In this document: positions 29,781 through 39,623 of the stretch, one piece after another
Numbering within the stretch: position 1 is the stretch's first letter
Layout: every line of letters begins with the position of its first letter
IMG/VR virus record: IMGVR_UViG_3300024520_000124
Span: 1-46,211 of that record
Direction: 5' to 3' (one strand)
Length of the DNA stretch: 46,211 nt
From: a virus
The notes under the pieces: model-generated
What the model saw: the letters and a program-made list of their open reading frames with translations, nothing else
What the model was told of the DNA's origin: nothing
The model's database searches: none
Translations under genes and position numbers: made by a program

Positions 29781-31115
29781 ATGCCATACAATCCTGGAGT
29801 CCAAGACAGGAGCGGCGAGATCTTCGCCAGCTACCTGAATAGCGCTGTGAGTTCGATCGCGGGTGGCATCACGCAGGCCGCCGGCGCCATCAAAGCTCGC
29901 AAGGAAGAGGCCAAGAAGATTAAGAGCCTGGGCAACGCCGCCAACTCCATCATCAAAGAGAACGAGTGGATGCTGGGCAAGATCACCAAGGAAGACTGGG
30001 ACCTCAAAGGGCCGCAGGAGAAATGGGATTTCGTCCAGGCCAAGAGCCAGGCGCTCACGATCAAGGGTCTGCACCAGAAAGGGATGATCCAGACCGACAT
30101 GATGAAGTGGGCCGATGAGGTGCGCCGGCCGGGCACGCCGGGCACGCCAGGTCAGCCGGCGGGTGAAGTTCCTTACTACCTCGATCAGTCTCCGCAGACG
30201 CAGGGATCCTATGCGCCGCAGCCTGACATCGAGGCAGCTTACCCGGCGCGTCGGCTGCCGGCGCCTGAGGCTGGCATGGGATTGCCGAGCACCTTATACG
30301 GTTACGATCGGCCGGGGCCAGGGGCCTCTGAGCGGTCGGCTAAGATTGAAGGCCTGGTTGCACGTCAGCCCGAGGGCAAGCAGAGCGCGATACGCTCGTA
30401 TCTCGAGACCAAATACCCGCCCCGGCTGCAAACGGAGTATGGCAAGCGGGCCATCAGTGGTCCTAACCGGGCGAACTACCTCGCGACGCCACCGCCGGCG
30501 ATCGATGGGCCAGTGCAAGGGCCTCGAGCCCAGCGTGCCTTCACTCCAGGTCAAGGCCGGCCAGTGGTGGGTGCGGCGACGCCGGCAACACCAGGTGGAT
30601 CGGTGGCCAGTGCTGATGCTAAATATCCCAACGCGATTCTGCATGATAACTATCTCAAGGCGGTCACGGCAGCCACCGGTGGCACCCAGGACACGCCGCG
30701 CAGTTATCAGGACCCCGAAACCGGCATCAACTACGTCTACTTCGGTAAGTCGATCCTTGAGGCTGGCCAGTCGATGGATGCCTTGGCGAATGAGGTGAAG
30801 CTGAAGGTCGGTCAAGCCTCTGAGATCCTCCTGGAGGACGGCAGCCCCACGGGCAGTGCGCTGGTCAACGATGGCAAGACGATGAAAGTCATCAAGATCT
30901 CTGAAGACCAGGTGGATTGGAGCCCCTACGACTACAACGGCAACGGCGTCATCGATGAGGGCAAAGAAATTCTGGACGCGCGCAATGCCGCTCGCCTCGG
31001 CCACGGCAAACTGCCGACCGTTGGCATGTCGGTCTCGGCTAAGAAGCGGGGTGGTGGTGGAGGTGGCGCTGTAAGCGATCTTCAGAAATGGCGGGCTCAG
31101 CGTGAGGCGAAATGA
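29781..31115 (+). CDS. Virion-operon protein with an EF-hand-like loop, 444 aa
   Basis: The first 110 residues are helical (Ala-Arg-Lys-Glu-Glu-Ala-Lys-Lys-Ile-Lys-Ser). A long Pro/Gly/Ala-rich, probably disordered stretch follows to about 290, then a small C-terminal domain. Near residues 390-402, Asp-Tyr-Asn-Gly-Asn-Gly-Val-Ile-Asp-Glu-Gly-Lys-Glu resembles an EF-hand or dockerin calcium loop, with Lys at position 12 instead of Glu. A glycine run and Lys/Arg end follow. Likely an internal or core protein. It ends in ATGA with the giant gene. Confidence 0.6.
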   Translation: MPYNPGVQDRSGEIFASYLNSAVSSIAGGITQAAGAIKARKEEAKKIKSLGNAANSIIKENEWMLGKITKEDWDLKGPQEKWDFVQAKSQALTIKGLHQKGMIQTDMMKWADEVRRPGTPGTPGQPAGEVPYYLDQSPQTQGSYAPQPDIEAAYPARRLPAPEAGMGLPSTLYGYDRPGPGASERSAKIEGLVARQPEGKQSAIRSYLETKYPPRLQTEYGKRAISGPNRANYLATPPPAIDGPVQGPRAQRAFTPGQGRPVVGAATPATPGGSVASADAKYPNAILHDNYLKAVTAATGGTQDTPRSYQDPETGINYVYFGKSILEAGQSMDALANEVKLKVGQASEILLEDGSPTGSALVNDGKTMKVIKISEDQVDWSPYDYNGNGVIDEGKEILDARNAARLGHGKLPTVGMSVSAKKRGGGGGGAVSDLQKWRAQREAK

Positions 31116-34100
31116 GTGATGTCCTACAGTGGTATCGCGAGACCCGGCCGACTGAGGTGGCGGGTGTCAGCGATCGCGAGCTCTCGCTCTTCCTGGGGGA
31201 GACTCAGCCGGCGCTCCTCCAGGAGGATAAGGAGTTCGCCGCCGAGTATGGTCACTTCCAGGCCGAGGACACCCGCCAAAAACTCTGGGCACGGGAAAGG
31301 GACGTCCACGAGAAGAACCTGCGGGAGCTTCACCGTGAGTTCGGTGCAGAAGAATCCTTCGCGGCCCGCAAAGCGCACCTGGAAGGGAGTTACCAGGCGC
31401 GCCTCAAGCAGTTAGGTGTCACGCGCTTAAATCCGGAGGAACGGCCCCTCGGTGCGATCGGGCAGGCAGCCAGCCGTGGTGGTAAGGTGCTCAAAGCGGC
31501 CTATCATGACGTCGGTGAGATCGCGCTGGGCTTTGAAACCGATGAGGGAGTGCTGCGTAACCTGCGCAGCTACGCCGAAGATCCCGGGGGGCAGATGCCT
31601 ACCGAGGTCATGGTTCACGGCATGGATAGCAGCATTGCCCGCAGTGCGGCCGTCGGTGGCGGTGCGCTGGTGCACATGTGGCCGACCATTGCCACCGCTG
31701 TCACGCTGGGTCGCTTCGGGATGGGCCATAAGACCGCCAACCTCACCGCCATGGGCTGGGATGAGAGCGGGGACTTCAGTCCAGTGGGCGCGCTGGCGGC
31801 CGTCGGATTGCCGGTGGTCGATAAGATGGGGCGGGCGCTCGTCTCCAAGGCAATCGTCAAACGCCTGCAGGCCACCAAACTGGTGGTGAGTCAAGCGGCC
31901 AAAGGTGAGAAGCCGGTGCTCGATGCCATCCTCAACCGGGCGCCGGCGTTGGAACGGGATTGGGTGAGGCGCACCCTCGAGGTCGGCGGCGGGCAACTAG
32001 CCAACAACATGTTCCTGTTGGCAACTCAAACGCCGGGCATCCTTGAGTCCGACGACCCTAACGCATTAGCGGATGCGATCGTATCCAACCTGGCGATGTC
32101 GCTGATGGGTCTTAAGGAGATTGCCAAGGGCGAGTCGGCCTCACTGCAGCTCTTGCGCAAACGCTTTAATGAGGAGGGAGTCAATGTCTTCGACGTCGAG
32201 ACAGTGCTGAGGCCGGGTAAACTGCCTGATGATCAGCCCAATGCCAAGCCGCCGGTTAAGGCTGAAGGACCAGTCATAGACGTGGAGGTGGAACCGGTTC
32301 CATCCAGACCGGGTAAGCCGCCTCCCGCCGAGGACCGGGCGCCGGTTCCAGTGGAAGCTGAGCCGGCGCCTGTAGTCCCGATCAAGCCGCCCGTCTCTGC
32401 CAGGATCACGCCGGCCAACGTTAGCCAGGTGCTCGCGACCCGGCGGGATGGCGCAGACCCTGATGATCCGCTAGTGACGGCGCTCACCCGCATTCAAGGC
32501 GGCTACCGTTATCTCGAGAATGCTCCACCTGATTCGCCGGCCACGCCTGGCATGGTCCAGATGATCGAGGAACAGCTCGCAGTGGTCGACCGCGCGATGG
32601 AAGCGGAGGCCTTGGCACCGGAGAAGCCAGCCGCTGCGCCTGAAAGCGCGGCTCCGGAGGCTGTGCCAAACGTGCCAATCGTGCCAATCGAGCCGGCTGT
32701 GACGCCTGTGACAGACGTGACAGTCGCCCCGAAACCGGCCGTGGCAGCTGATGTGGCGTTGCGAGAGGGTCTCCTGGAATCTTGGCGTCGCCGGCCTGAG
32801 GTGATGACTGAGGCGGAGATCGACCGGGCCCTTGAGCGGGAGACGGAGCAACGGGATGCCTTCTATAAGTGGGCAGATGAGAACAAGCGGGCGATGGTTC
32901 GCTTTGAGGAGAAGAAGACGAACAAAACGGCAGCTGAGGTCGAGCTCGTCGATTTCAGTGATGGCCAGGTTGGAATGCGGTTGCGATTCAGCCGGGGTGG
33001 GGAAGGAGCGGCAGGGCAAGGTGCGCCGTGGGAATTCTTCCCCAATGAGCAGGAAGCCAGGCAGGAAGCCGTCCAGCAGGCGGAGGACTTCGGTAAAGTG
33101 GTCAAGAGCGACCCTCCTTCGGATGTGAAGCACAAGCGGGCCTGGTTGAAGCGATTCCGGGAGGCGCTCAAGCCGGCAGACAGGCCGGCGCACGAGATGA
33201 CGCTCGAGGAGTTTCAAGCGGCCAAGCCGAAGATCATCAAGCGCTACGGCAACAGCACAGGTCGGCGGTTTGCGGCCGTGCGGATGCCTGATGGGACTCG
33301 GGTGGACGTGCCGACGCGTGGGCCGAGTAAGAAGTCTGATCGGGTGACGACTGATCCGGAGGGCATTGGTGAGGAGACGCGGGTGGGTCCAATCCGGGCA
33401 ATGGCGCATCAGCAGGCCGTGGCGCGCGCTGCCAAGGAAGGGAAAGGCGTTCCGGCACCGCCGGCGAGCGGCACTGAATTCCGCGAGGTCGATCGCGCCA
33501 GGCTCCTGGAGTTGGGGACTGAGTCGGAGACCCGAAAGCTGTCGGATCCGGAGCTCAAAGAGATCTACGGATTGGAGGCGTCGTTGGGTCGCCAGGTGGT
33601 GGTGGCTGTGCGGGAGGCTCAGTTTGCTGCCGCCAAAGCGCGCGGCAACAAGCCGATCACTATTCCGGCGAGAGAGAAGGCGCATTTTGCGGCCATCGCC
33701 AAAGCGGTCAGGGCGGCGTTGCAGGGTGGGCGGCGAGTGAAGTCTGGGGGTGCGGTCCAGCGTGCGATCGTTGAGGGAGTGGAGGACGTGGTTGCCTTAA
33801 CGTTATGGGCTGAGGGGACGGGACCGCGGCCGAGGTGGATCCAGCCCAACGCGGTGGGGGAGGCGCAGCAGGTTAGGATGTTGGCGAGTGCCATTGCGGG
33901 TGAGTTGGTGGACACGGGCAGAATTGATTTCCGCGGCAAGGTAGTTAATGGCACGCAGGATATCGCGTTGGTGGCTCAGGCAGCCCGCAATCCGCGCTGG
34001 GAGGGAATGTGGGCGGTGGCGGTGCGGCGGGGTCTGATCGTGGGGCAGCTTGGCAACACCTCGAGGCTGCCGGGATCCACAGGTTTCCCGCTGGCGCTCC

Positions 34101-37100
34101 AGGGTCAGTTCAAGCGGATGATGGCTGAGCTGGACGCGGATGGCTGGTATCTGGTGCACAACCATCCCAGCGGTGACGCGCGCGCGTCTGATGCCGACAA
34201 GAGCTCTACGCGCATGCTGGCGGCGAGTGCTCCGGGGTTTGTGGGGCACGTCGTGATCAATCACGGTCATTACTCGGTAGTCGACAGGCATGGCGGCGCG
34301 CGGATGCACCGGCTGGCTGATGGCAAGGAGATCTCGGAGTTAAAAAGGTCGAGGGAGCAGGCTAAGGCTGAGGCGGGACCGGATCCACTTATCGGCAACG
34401 AGGGCAACCTGGGCTCGAGGATTGAAGCGGCCAAGGATGTGGCGCGGGTGGCGCGTGATTTCGGTGAGATCGGCCCTAATGGGGTGACGTTGGTCTTTGT
34501 CGATGCCTATCAGCGGGTGCGAGGTGTGGGGCGGGTGACCTTGGAGGATATCGCCGGCGAAAACTTCGGGCACGTACTCAGGGAGCAGGCGCGGAGTCAA
34601 GGCGCGGAAGCGGTCCATGCGTACTATCCTGGCAACCGCCGATCGGCTGGGCGGGTGCTGGAGGTGGCGGTGAGTAAGGGGCTGCTGAACCGGGTTGCGA
34701 CAGAGGATAAGGCGTTGAGTGATCTGCTGGCCTTTACTCCAACCAAGGGCTTGTGGGAAGGGCAGCTGGGCACGCAGGAGGTCTACCGCTTCGCTGAGGA
34801 TGGCGGGGAGCCTGAGAGCCCGGCCTACGTCATCGAGGACGGGGACGCGAAGATTCCGGTGAAGCTGGGTGGCATGGAGTATGTGAAGCACCTGGAGATG
34901 CCTGAGATCCTGCGCATTGCCAAGCAGATGATGGAGCACGGTGGCGGGCGGATTGAAGTTCGGCGCTTGCCCAAGAGCCATGGCCTCTTTTGGAGATCGG
35001 CTGATGGCCAGATCGGGATCCGGATTACGCCGGAGATCTTCCGCGACGTGGTTTACGCGGCGCAGGTGTTCGCGCATGAGGTTGGACATCTGCATGACTT
35101 CCTACCGCTGAACACACTCGCGCACGGCAACATCCTGGGTCGCCTGGCGGGCGTCTTGAAGGTATCGCAGGGGATGTATCCCAAGGATCCTTCCATCTCG
35201 CCGAGTCGGATTCTGACTTCCAAAGAGCGTGGGCGGATCCGGCGTGCGGCCGAGGCTGAGGTGGGGACGAAACCGACGAGCACTGACGAGCAGGTCCATT
35301 GGCGCGCGGCGGTGCGGAAGAAGTATGCGGAGATGATCGAGGCCGAGGCCAAGCGGCGCGGGTTGGTGTTGGCCAAGACGGTGCACGCGAGCTTGCGCGA
35401 CCTCTCGTTCTGGTGGCGGCCGTTGCCTGATGCGCCCTCGGCCAACTACATGAAGTATCGCAACAGCGGCAAGGAGATCTTCGCGGACATGCTCAGCGTG
35501 ATGCTCAATGCTCCTGACCAGGTTGCAGCCAGGTCGCCAGAGGCGTTCGACATGTTCTGGAAGTTCCTGGACAACAAGCCGGAGTTCAAGAAGCACTTCC
35601 TGGCGGTGCAGCGGCTCATGTGGGAGGGGCCGGAATCCAAGGGGGCGCAACGTCTGGCCGACCTGCAGGCCGATGGGATGGAAGGGTCACTGATCATCGA
35701 GCAGGCCTCGCTGCAGCGGCAGCGCAATCGGATCAGCTGGCGCGGACGTTTCAACAACTGGCGCCAGGTGTTGCAGGATCAGTACTGGCCGATCAAGCGC
35801 CTGGCGTTCAAGGCAGAGAAGGCGGGGCTGGTGATTCCGATGGAGCACGACCCGCGACGCATCCTCGAGGAGCTGCCGATGGTGGAGAACGATGCGGCGG
35901 CGTTCTGGGAGGATATGTTTGATGGCACGCTCAAGCCGCTGGAGGACGCCGGCGTGCCGTGGCAGGACTTTGGTATCTGGCTGAACATGCGGCGCATTGC
36001 ATTGGGCGATCGCCAGCCGCATGCCAATAATCGCGGGCATGATCCCAACACGGCCGTGGCGATGATCAATCAGCTGCAGGACGGCTGGAGCACTGCCCAG
36101 CGCAAGGCCGTGGCTTCGGCGGCGAAAAACTTCTACGACATGTTCTTCGCTTTGACGACCAAAGCGCAGAAGGCGGACATCATCTCCAAGCAGGTGTTTG
36201 ATGATATTGTTGTCCCCAATCGCGGCTTCTACGCCACCTATGCCAGCCTGGAGCACTTGAGAGACACGTTGCCGGCGGGGATCCAGCAGCAGATCGGCAC
36301 GCTTGATGGGATTGCCAACGTGTTCGAGGCCTCGATGGTGAAGGCAATGGCGATGATCAACCTGATCAAGATCCAGGAAGCCAAGCAATCGGTGGTGCGG
36401 ATGCTTGGAATGAACTTTCCGGAGGGAGAGATCAAGTGGAAGAAGGGTAGGTTCCTGGCGCCGGGTAGGTTTGCCCCGCCCAGGCCTGATGACGGCAAGG
36501 GGATTATCACGGTCCTCGTCGACGGGAAGAGGGCATACGCGGAGGTGGCGGAGGAGATTGCGATCAGCTTCGAACAGGAGCGCTCAGGCCTGTCCCGGAT
36601 GGTGCACCAAACTGTGGGGGCGATGCATTGGCTTTTCCGCCATGGAATCTACCAGAGCTACATCACGCTCAACCTCGCCTTTCATCCGCGCAATGGCGCC
36701 AAGGATTTCATGCGATCGTGGCGCAGTCTGCCCACTGAGACGGCCGAGAGTCGGCCGCCGGCGGGTATTGGTCCGGTGCGGCCGGGGCGCAAGGTGAGTG
36801 ACGCCGAGGCGTTGGCGATCCAGGCACGGGCCTACAAGGAGGCCTGGGATCATGTCATCAATGGAGTGGAGGGCATTCCGGATCCGGTGATCCGCGCCAT
36901 GCGTGACAATTACGCGATCGGCACCAGCCGGCAGACTCTCAACAGCGGGTGGCGGCCGGCGCCCACGGTGCAGCAGCAGATGATCCGCTTCGGCATGAAG
37001 AAAGACTCGATGCAGCACTGGACTGACAAGAACCAGGTGATGGGCAACCTGGCCGCCTTCTATCGTCGCGTCGAGTTCTGGGGCAACGTCGTCGAGCTAT

Positions 37101-38299
37101 CGCCAAAGGTGGCCGGTTGGATCGCTGAGACTGAGCACTTCGGTCTGGATCCGGTGACCGCCGGCATCCGGGTGCGCAACTACAAGGGCACGCCTAACGT
37201 TTTCACCAAGGGAGTGGGAACGGAGATGATCCGCAACTTCATTCCCTTCTTCAATGTGTTCATGCAGGGCTGGACGAAGGATGCGCAGCTGATTGCCGGC
37301 AAGCCGTGGCCGCCGCGGCCGCAGGCGCCCAGCCTCCCGCCGGCCGATGATGCGATCGATGTGGAAACCACCGTGGCGCCCGATCCTATGCCCAAGCTCA
37401 AGTCGGGTTGGTGGTGGCGGTTTATGAAGACCGATGGCCTGTGGGCGATTCTCAGTGCCGCGGCCGGCGCGAACTTCTTCGGCACAGTGCTCAAGGATCT
37501 CTTCGATGGGGTCTCGAGTCACAAGAAGACCAACGCCAACATCCTGCCGTGGGGCTTCACTGATGGGGGCAGCACCAAGTCAGGTAAGCGCGTTATGTTC
37601 TTCGAGGTGCCGCGCGATGAGACTAGCCGGCTACTGGCGGGGCTGACCTATCACGCCGCCAAAGGGATCTTCGAGGGCAACCCCGACCAGGGCTTCAGCG
37701 ATGCGTTTGACTTTGGTCAGACCGATGTGCCAGGCCTCTCCCCCTTGGTCCGGATCCCGTGGATTATCCCCAGGCAGGATCCGATCGATCCTTGGCGCGG
37801 CCGGCACATCCTGAGCGAGGACGAGCGGCGGGCGGGTGCCTGGAGCATGCCTTCGGTATCGCGGCGCGCCAAGTGGGTCTGGAACGAGTTGGGTGGGGCA
37901 TCTTACTACAAGTTCAACGTCTATGCCAACAGCACCACCGAGATGCTCTTCGAGGCGACTCCCAACGTGATCAATGGGTTGGGTGGCATCACTGATTACG
38001 GCTACGTGGAGCGTGGCCGGCAGCAGAAGGCGCCCGATCAGGAGCGTGACGCGAAGATCAAGCTGGGCTTCAACCGTACCGTTCAGCAGGTATCCGCCGA
38101 GTTCAATGCGCTGAAGGCGGCTGGGCGAGACGGCCGCAGTCCGACGCAGGAGGACCGCTACCAGGACCTGCTCAGTTGGCACGGCAGCTACCGTCGGGAC
38201 TTCGAATATCTACGCTTCCTGCGCGATGCAGGCTACAAGGGTGAATTCCGCAGGGTGGAGAAGGAGCTCGAAGCTTTCACCGAAAACTATTCCAAGTAA
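31112..38299 (+). CDS. Giant polyvalent virion protein with RadC-type JAMM and zinc-metalloprotease motifs, 2,395 aa
   Basis: The largest gene, 7.2 kb. Residues 1-370 are helical, with a glycine-rich stretch around 180-230, and a Pro/Val/Glu-rich linker spans about 370-570. Near residues 1016-1029, HNHPSGDARASDAD matches the RadC JAMM zinc motif His-x-His-Pro-Ser-Gly ... Ser-x-x-Asp. A following block (about 1090-1220) resembles a second MPN-like fold. Residues 1322-1328, HEVGHLH, form an HExxH metallopeptidase site with Asp following. The C-terminal third (Thr-Leu-Asn-Leu-Ala-Phe-His-Pro-Arg-Asn-Gly-Ala-Lys-Asp-Phe) fits the LPD38-type large polyvalent proteins. Such proteins are thought to travel into the cell with the DNA and counter host functions; here this is inference. 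Confidence 0.7.
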   Translation: MSDVLQWYRETRPTEVAGVSDRELSLFLGETQPALLQEDKEFAAEYGHFQAEDTRQKLWARERDVHEKNLRELHREFGAEESFAARKAHLEGSYQARLKQLGVTRLNPEERPLGAIGQAASRGGKVLKAAYHDVGEIALGFETDEGVLRNLRSYAEDPGGQMPTEVMVHGMDSSIARSAAVGGGALVHMWPTIATAVTLGRFGMGHKTANLTAMGWDESGDFSPVGALAAVGLPVVDKMGRALVSKAIVKRLQATKLVVSQAAKGEKPVLDAILNRAPALERDWVRRTLEVGGGQLANNMFLLATQTPGILESDDPNALADAIVSNLAMSLMGLKEIAKGESASLQLLRKRFNEEGVNVFDVETVLRPGKLPDDQPNAKPPVKAEGPVIDVEVEPVPSRPGKPPPAEDRAPVPVEAEPAPVVPIKPPVSARITPANVSQVLATRRDGADPDDPLVTALTRIQGGYRYLENAPPDSPATPGMVQMIEEQLAVVDRAMEAEALAPEKPAAAPESAAPEAVPNVPIVPIEPAVTPVTDVTVAPKPAVAADVALREGLLESWRRRPEVMTEAEIDRALERETEQRDAFYKWADENKRAMVRFEEKKTNKTAAEVELVDFSDGQVGMRLRFSRGGEGAAGQGAPWEFFPNEQEARQEAVQQAEDFGKVVKSDPPSDVKHKRAWLKRFREALKPADRPAHEMTLEEFQAAKPKIIKRYGNSTGRRFAAVRMPDGTRVDVPTRGPSKKSDRVTTDPEGIGEETRVGPIRAMAHQQAVARAAKEGKGVPAPPASGTEFREVDRARLLELGTESETRKLSDPELKEIYGLEASLGRQVVVAVREAQFAAAKARGNKPITIPAREKAHFAAIAKAVRAALQGGRRVKSGGAVQRAIVEGVEDVVALTLWAEGTGPRPRWIQPNAVGEAQQVRMLASAIAGELVDTGRIDFRGKVVNGTQDIALVAQAARNPRWEGMWAVAVRRGLIVGQLGNTSRLPGSTGFPLALQGQFKRMMAELDADGWYLVHNHPSGDARASDADKSSTRMLAASAPGFVGHVVINHGHYSVVDRHGGARMHRLADGKEISELKRSREQAKAEAGPDPLIGNEGNLGSRIEAAKDVARVARDFGEIGPNGVTLVFVDAYQRVRGVGRVTLEDIAGENFGHVLREQARSQGAEAVHAYYPGNRRSAGRVLEVAVSKGLLNRVATEDKALSDLLAFTPTKGLWEGQLGTQEVYRFAEDGGEPESPAYVIEDGDAKIPVKLGGMEYVKHLEMPEILRIAKQMMEHGGGRIEVRRLPKSHGLFWRSADGQIGIRITPEIFRDVVYAAQVFAHEVGHLHDFLPLNTLAHGNILGRLAGVLKVSQGMYPKDPSISPSRILTSKERGRIRRAAEAEVGTKPTSTDEQVHWRAAVRKKYAEMIEAEAKRRGLVLAKTVHASLRDLSFWWRPLPDAPSANYMKYRNSGKEIFADMLSVMLNAPDQVAARSPEAFDMFWKFLDNKPEFKKHFLAVQRLMWEGPESKGAQRLADLQADGMEGSLIIEQASLQRQRNRISWRGRFNNWRQVLQDQYWPIKRLAFKAEKAGLVIPMEHDPRRILEELPMVENDAAAFWEDMFDGTLKPLEDAGVPWQDFGIWLNMRRIALGDRQPHANNRGHDPNTAVAMINQLQDGWSTAQRKAVASAAKNFYDMFFALTTKAQKADIISKQVFDDIVVPNRGFYATYASLEHLRDTLPAGIQQQIGTLDGIANVFEASMVKAMAMINLIKIQEAKQSVVRMLGMNFPEGEIKWKKGRFLAPGRFAPPRPDDGKGIITVLVDGKRAYAEVAEEIAISFEQERSGLSRMVHQTVGAMHWLFRHGIYQSYITLNLAFHPRNGAKDFMRSWRSLPTETAESRPPAGIGPVRPGRKVSDAEALAIQARAYKEAWDHVINGVEGIPDPVIRAMRDNYAIGTSRQTLNSGWRPAPTVQQQMIRFGMKKDSMQHWTDKNQVMGNLAAFYRRVEFWGNVVELSPKVAGWIAETEHFGLDPVTAGIRVRNYKGTPNVFTKGVGTEMIRNFIPFFNVFMQGWTKDAQLIAGKPWPPRPQAPSLPPADDAIDVETTVAPDPMPKLKSGWWWRFMKTDGLWAILSAAAGANFFGTVLKDLFDGVSSHKKTNANILPWGFTDGGSTKSGKRVMFFEVPRDETSRLLAGLTYHAAKGIFEGNPDQGFSDAFDFGQTDVPGLSPLVRIPWIIPRQDPIDPWRGRHILSEDERRAGAWSMPSVSRRAKWVWNELGGASYYKFNVYANSTTEMLFEATPNVINGLGGITDYGYVERGRQQKAPDQERDAKIKLGFNRTVQQVSAEFNALKAAGRDGRSPTQEDRYQDLLSWHGSYRRDFEYLRFLRDAGYKGEFRRVEKELEAFTENYSK

Positions 38300-38338
38300 G
38301 GGCTTGCTCTAGCTCGCAGCTTCTGGCAGAAGGAGGTC

Positions 38339-38710
38339 GTGGCCATTGACTACGACGAACTCAGGACAGGTCAAGTTCCGCTCTGTTTCCATTGCGGGAA
38401 CGCGGTAGTTCCGGTGCTGGTCAATAGTGATCAAAAGGGCTACTGCGGCTACCTCAAACTCTTCGCCGGTCATTGCCCGAGCTGCGCGGATTCTATCGCC
38501 TGGAATGTGACGGGAGGCAAATCGCCGTGTTGCGGGGTGCAGCTGACTCACGATCCGGAGGTGGTGATCAAGAATAAGAATCCCTTGGCTAAATGCCCCG
38601 CGTGTGGGACGTGGGTGTGCTTCCTGGTTAAGAAGAACAAATGGATTTCCGCTGGTAAGGCGTTCAGTGCGGAGCAAGGAGGAGAACAGCCTGATGCGTT
38701 TGCAGCGTGA
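38339..38710 (+). CDS. Multi-CxxC zinc-binding protein, 123 aa
   Basis: GTG start at 38339, with AGGAGG only 2 bases upstream, a tight spacing; an internal start is possible but would cut into the first Cys pair. Ten cysteines include C16/C19, C46/C49 and C86/C89, so two or three zinc ribbons are likely. It comes right after the giant gene. Near its end it carries AAGGAGG (38677-38683) that could serve the next small frame. Function unknown. Confidence 0.65.
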   Translation: MAIDYDELRTGQVPLCFHCGNAVVPVLVNSDQKGYCGYLKLFAGHCPSCADSIAWNVTGGKSPCCGVQLTHDPEVVIKNKNPLAKCPACGTWVCFLVKKNKWISAGKAFSAEQGGEQPDAFAA

Positions 38711-38912
38711 AACGGTAATGCGCGGACAGTCATATCCACCGGAGGGGGAAGGCGCAATAGAAGCCCCTCTTGAATTTTGGCAGGAGCCCCGGGTGGGCAG
38801 ACCTGGTGGGCAACGGACGGCCCCCTGCCATGCCATTCCGCGCCCCCGGATGCAGGGGCACTTAGGAACTGCACCGCCCGAGGAATTCGCCTCGGGCGGT
38901 TTGCTGTTATGA
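38694..38912 (+). CDS. Doubtful 72-aa gene over a structured, terminator-bearing region
   Basis: ATG 38694 has AAGGAGG 10 bases upstream, and the frame ends in an ATGA overlap with the gene at 38909. Both facts favour translation. Against it, the sequence is Pro/Arg/Gly-rich with no domain, and its 3' end is a perfect terminator hairpin. If it is not a gene, 38711-38908 holds only the structured region described separately. Confidence 0.35.
   Translation: MRLQRETVMRGQSYPPEGEGAIEAPLEFWQEPRVGRPGGQRTAPCHAIPRPRMQGHLGTAPPEEFASGGLLL
38764..38873 (+). ncRNA. Possible structured RNA before the late terminator
   Basis: The stretch is GC-rich with several complementary short arms: GGCAGG near 38780 with CCTGCC near 38824, and CCCCGGG near 38788 with CCCCCGG near 38843. 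It ends at a strong terminator. This would suit a small RNA or a 3' structure of the late mRNA. No known family recognised; the pairing is by eye only. Confidence 0.25.
38874..38908 (+). terminator. Rho-independent terminator at the end of the late region
   Basis: CCGCCCGAGG (38874-38883) pairs perfectly with CCTCGGGCGG (38890-38899) across AATTCG. TTTGCTGTT follows. It probably ends the virion operon. The start of the next gene is 9 bases on, so the hairpin also affects its leader. Confidence 0.8.
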
Positions 38913-39610
38913 GGGTCCAGGCCGTTGAATTCATGACGCTGGCGAGTCCTCACCGTTGGGGTGAGGTGCAGGGCTGGTTTCCGCCCAGGTGGGAGAATGA
39001 GACGCATCCTGTAGAGCAGGTGGATAACTCGTGGATTGACTTGCGGACACTGCAGAACCTCTCGCCGCAGGGGTATAGTGCGATGTACAGGGTGAGGGGT
39101 GAGGAGGATATGTATCAGTCGGGCCTGAGATTTGCGCGGCGATTCAGCGTGCTGCGCAACTGTGGTGCGCTCCACTCGGAGATGATCCGCTTGCCCAAGT
39201 CAGCGAAGGTCCTCGGGACGTGCGCTCCCATCAACTCGGGGCGGGATTATGAGGAGGAGTTAGTGTTTAAGCTGCGGCCGGCGGAAAGCTTCATGGAGCA
39301 GTGTCTGCGCTTGAAGGATGAGACATTCGATTACTTTGCCAAGCGGAAGATGGGGCAGACACGGGATGCGGTGCTCAAGGAGACGTTGAAGCGGATCCGC
39401 ACGGAGCGGGCCAAGCCGAAGGCGCGGTTGGCCGTGCGTTGGCGTGTCCTGGGTGCTCGGTGGCACGAGGCGGGTATTAATAGCAACCGAGATGTCTGGG
39501 GTGATTATCCCCTCTGCACGCGGGAGAATCCGATGCCGCCGGGTGCGCAAGGCCGCTGGGCGCACAAGGACGCGCGTGGACGTTGCTGGTGGTGTGGGAC
39601 TGACTTATGA
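38909..39610 (+). CDS. Hypothetical protein with a Cys-rich end, 233 aa
   Basis: The start chosen is MRVQAVEFMTLASPHRWGEV at 38909, in an ATGA overlap with the doubtful 38694 frame; the longer frame from 38777 crosses the terminator. A Trp/His-rich N-terminal domain is followed by a long helix (about 130-175: Phe-Asp-Tyr-Phe-Ala-Lys-Arg-Lys-Met to Lys-Pro-Lys-Ala-Arg-Leu). The end is Gly-Arg-Cys-Trp-Trp-Cys-Gly-Thr, a likely metal knuckle. It is the first gene of the post-virion segment. Function unknown. Confidence 0.6.
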   Translation: MRVQAVEFMTLASPHRWGEVQGWFPPRWENETHPVEQVDNSWIDLRTLQNLSPQGYSAMYRVRGEEDMYQSGLRFARRFSVLRNCGALHSEMIRLPKSAKVLGTCAPINSGRDYEEELVFKLRPAESFMEQCLRLKDETFDYFAKRKMGQTRDAVLKETLKRIRTERAKPKARLAVRWRVLGARWHEAGINSNRDVWGDYPLCTRENPMPPGAQGRWAHKDARGRCWWCGTDL

Positions 39611-39623
39611 TGGAGAAAAGACT

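Noticed and set aside
29950-31100. Calcium-binding EF-hand as a firm call
   Set aside because: The loop has Lys at position 12 and no second helix pair is evident, so it is only noted as EF-hand-like.
32650-32720. GTGCCAAT-type short repeats in the giant gene
   Set aside because: They encode a Val-Pro/Ile-Glu linker. Codon repetition in a low-complexity spacer explains them.
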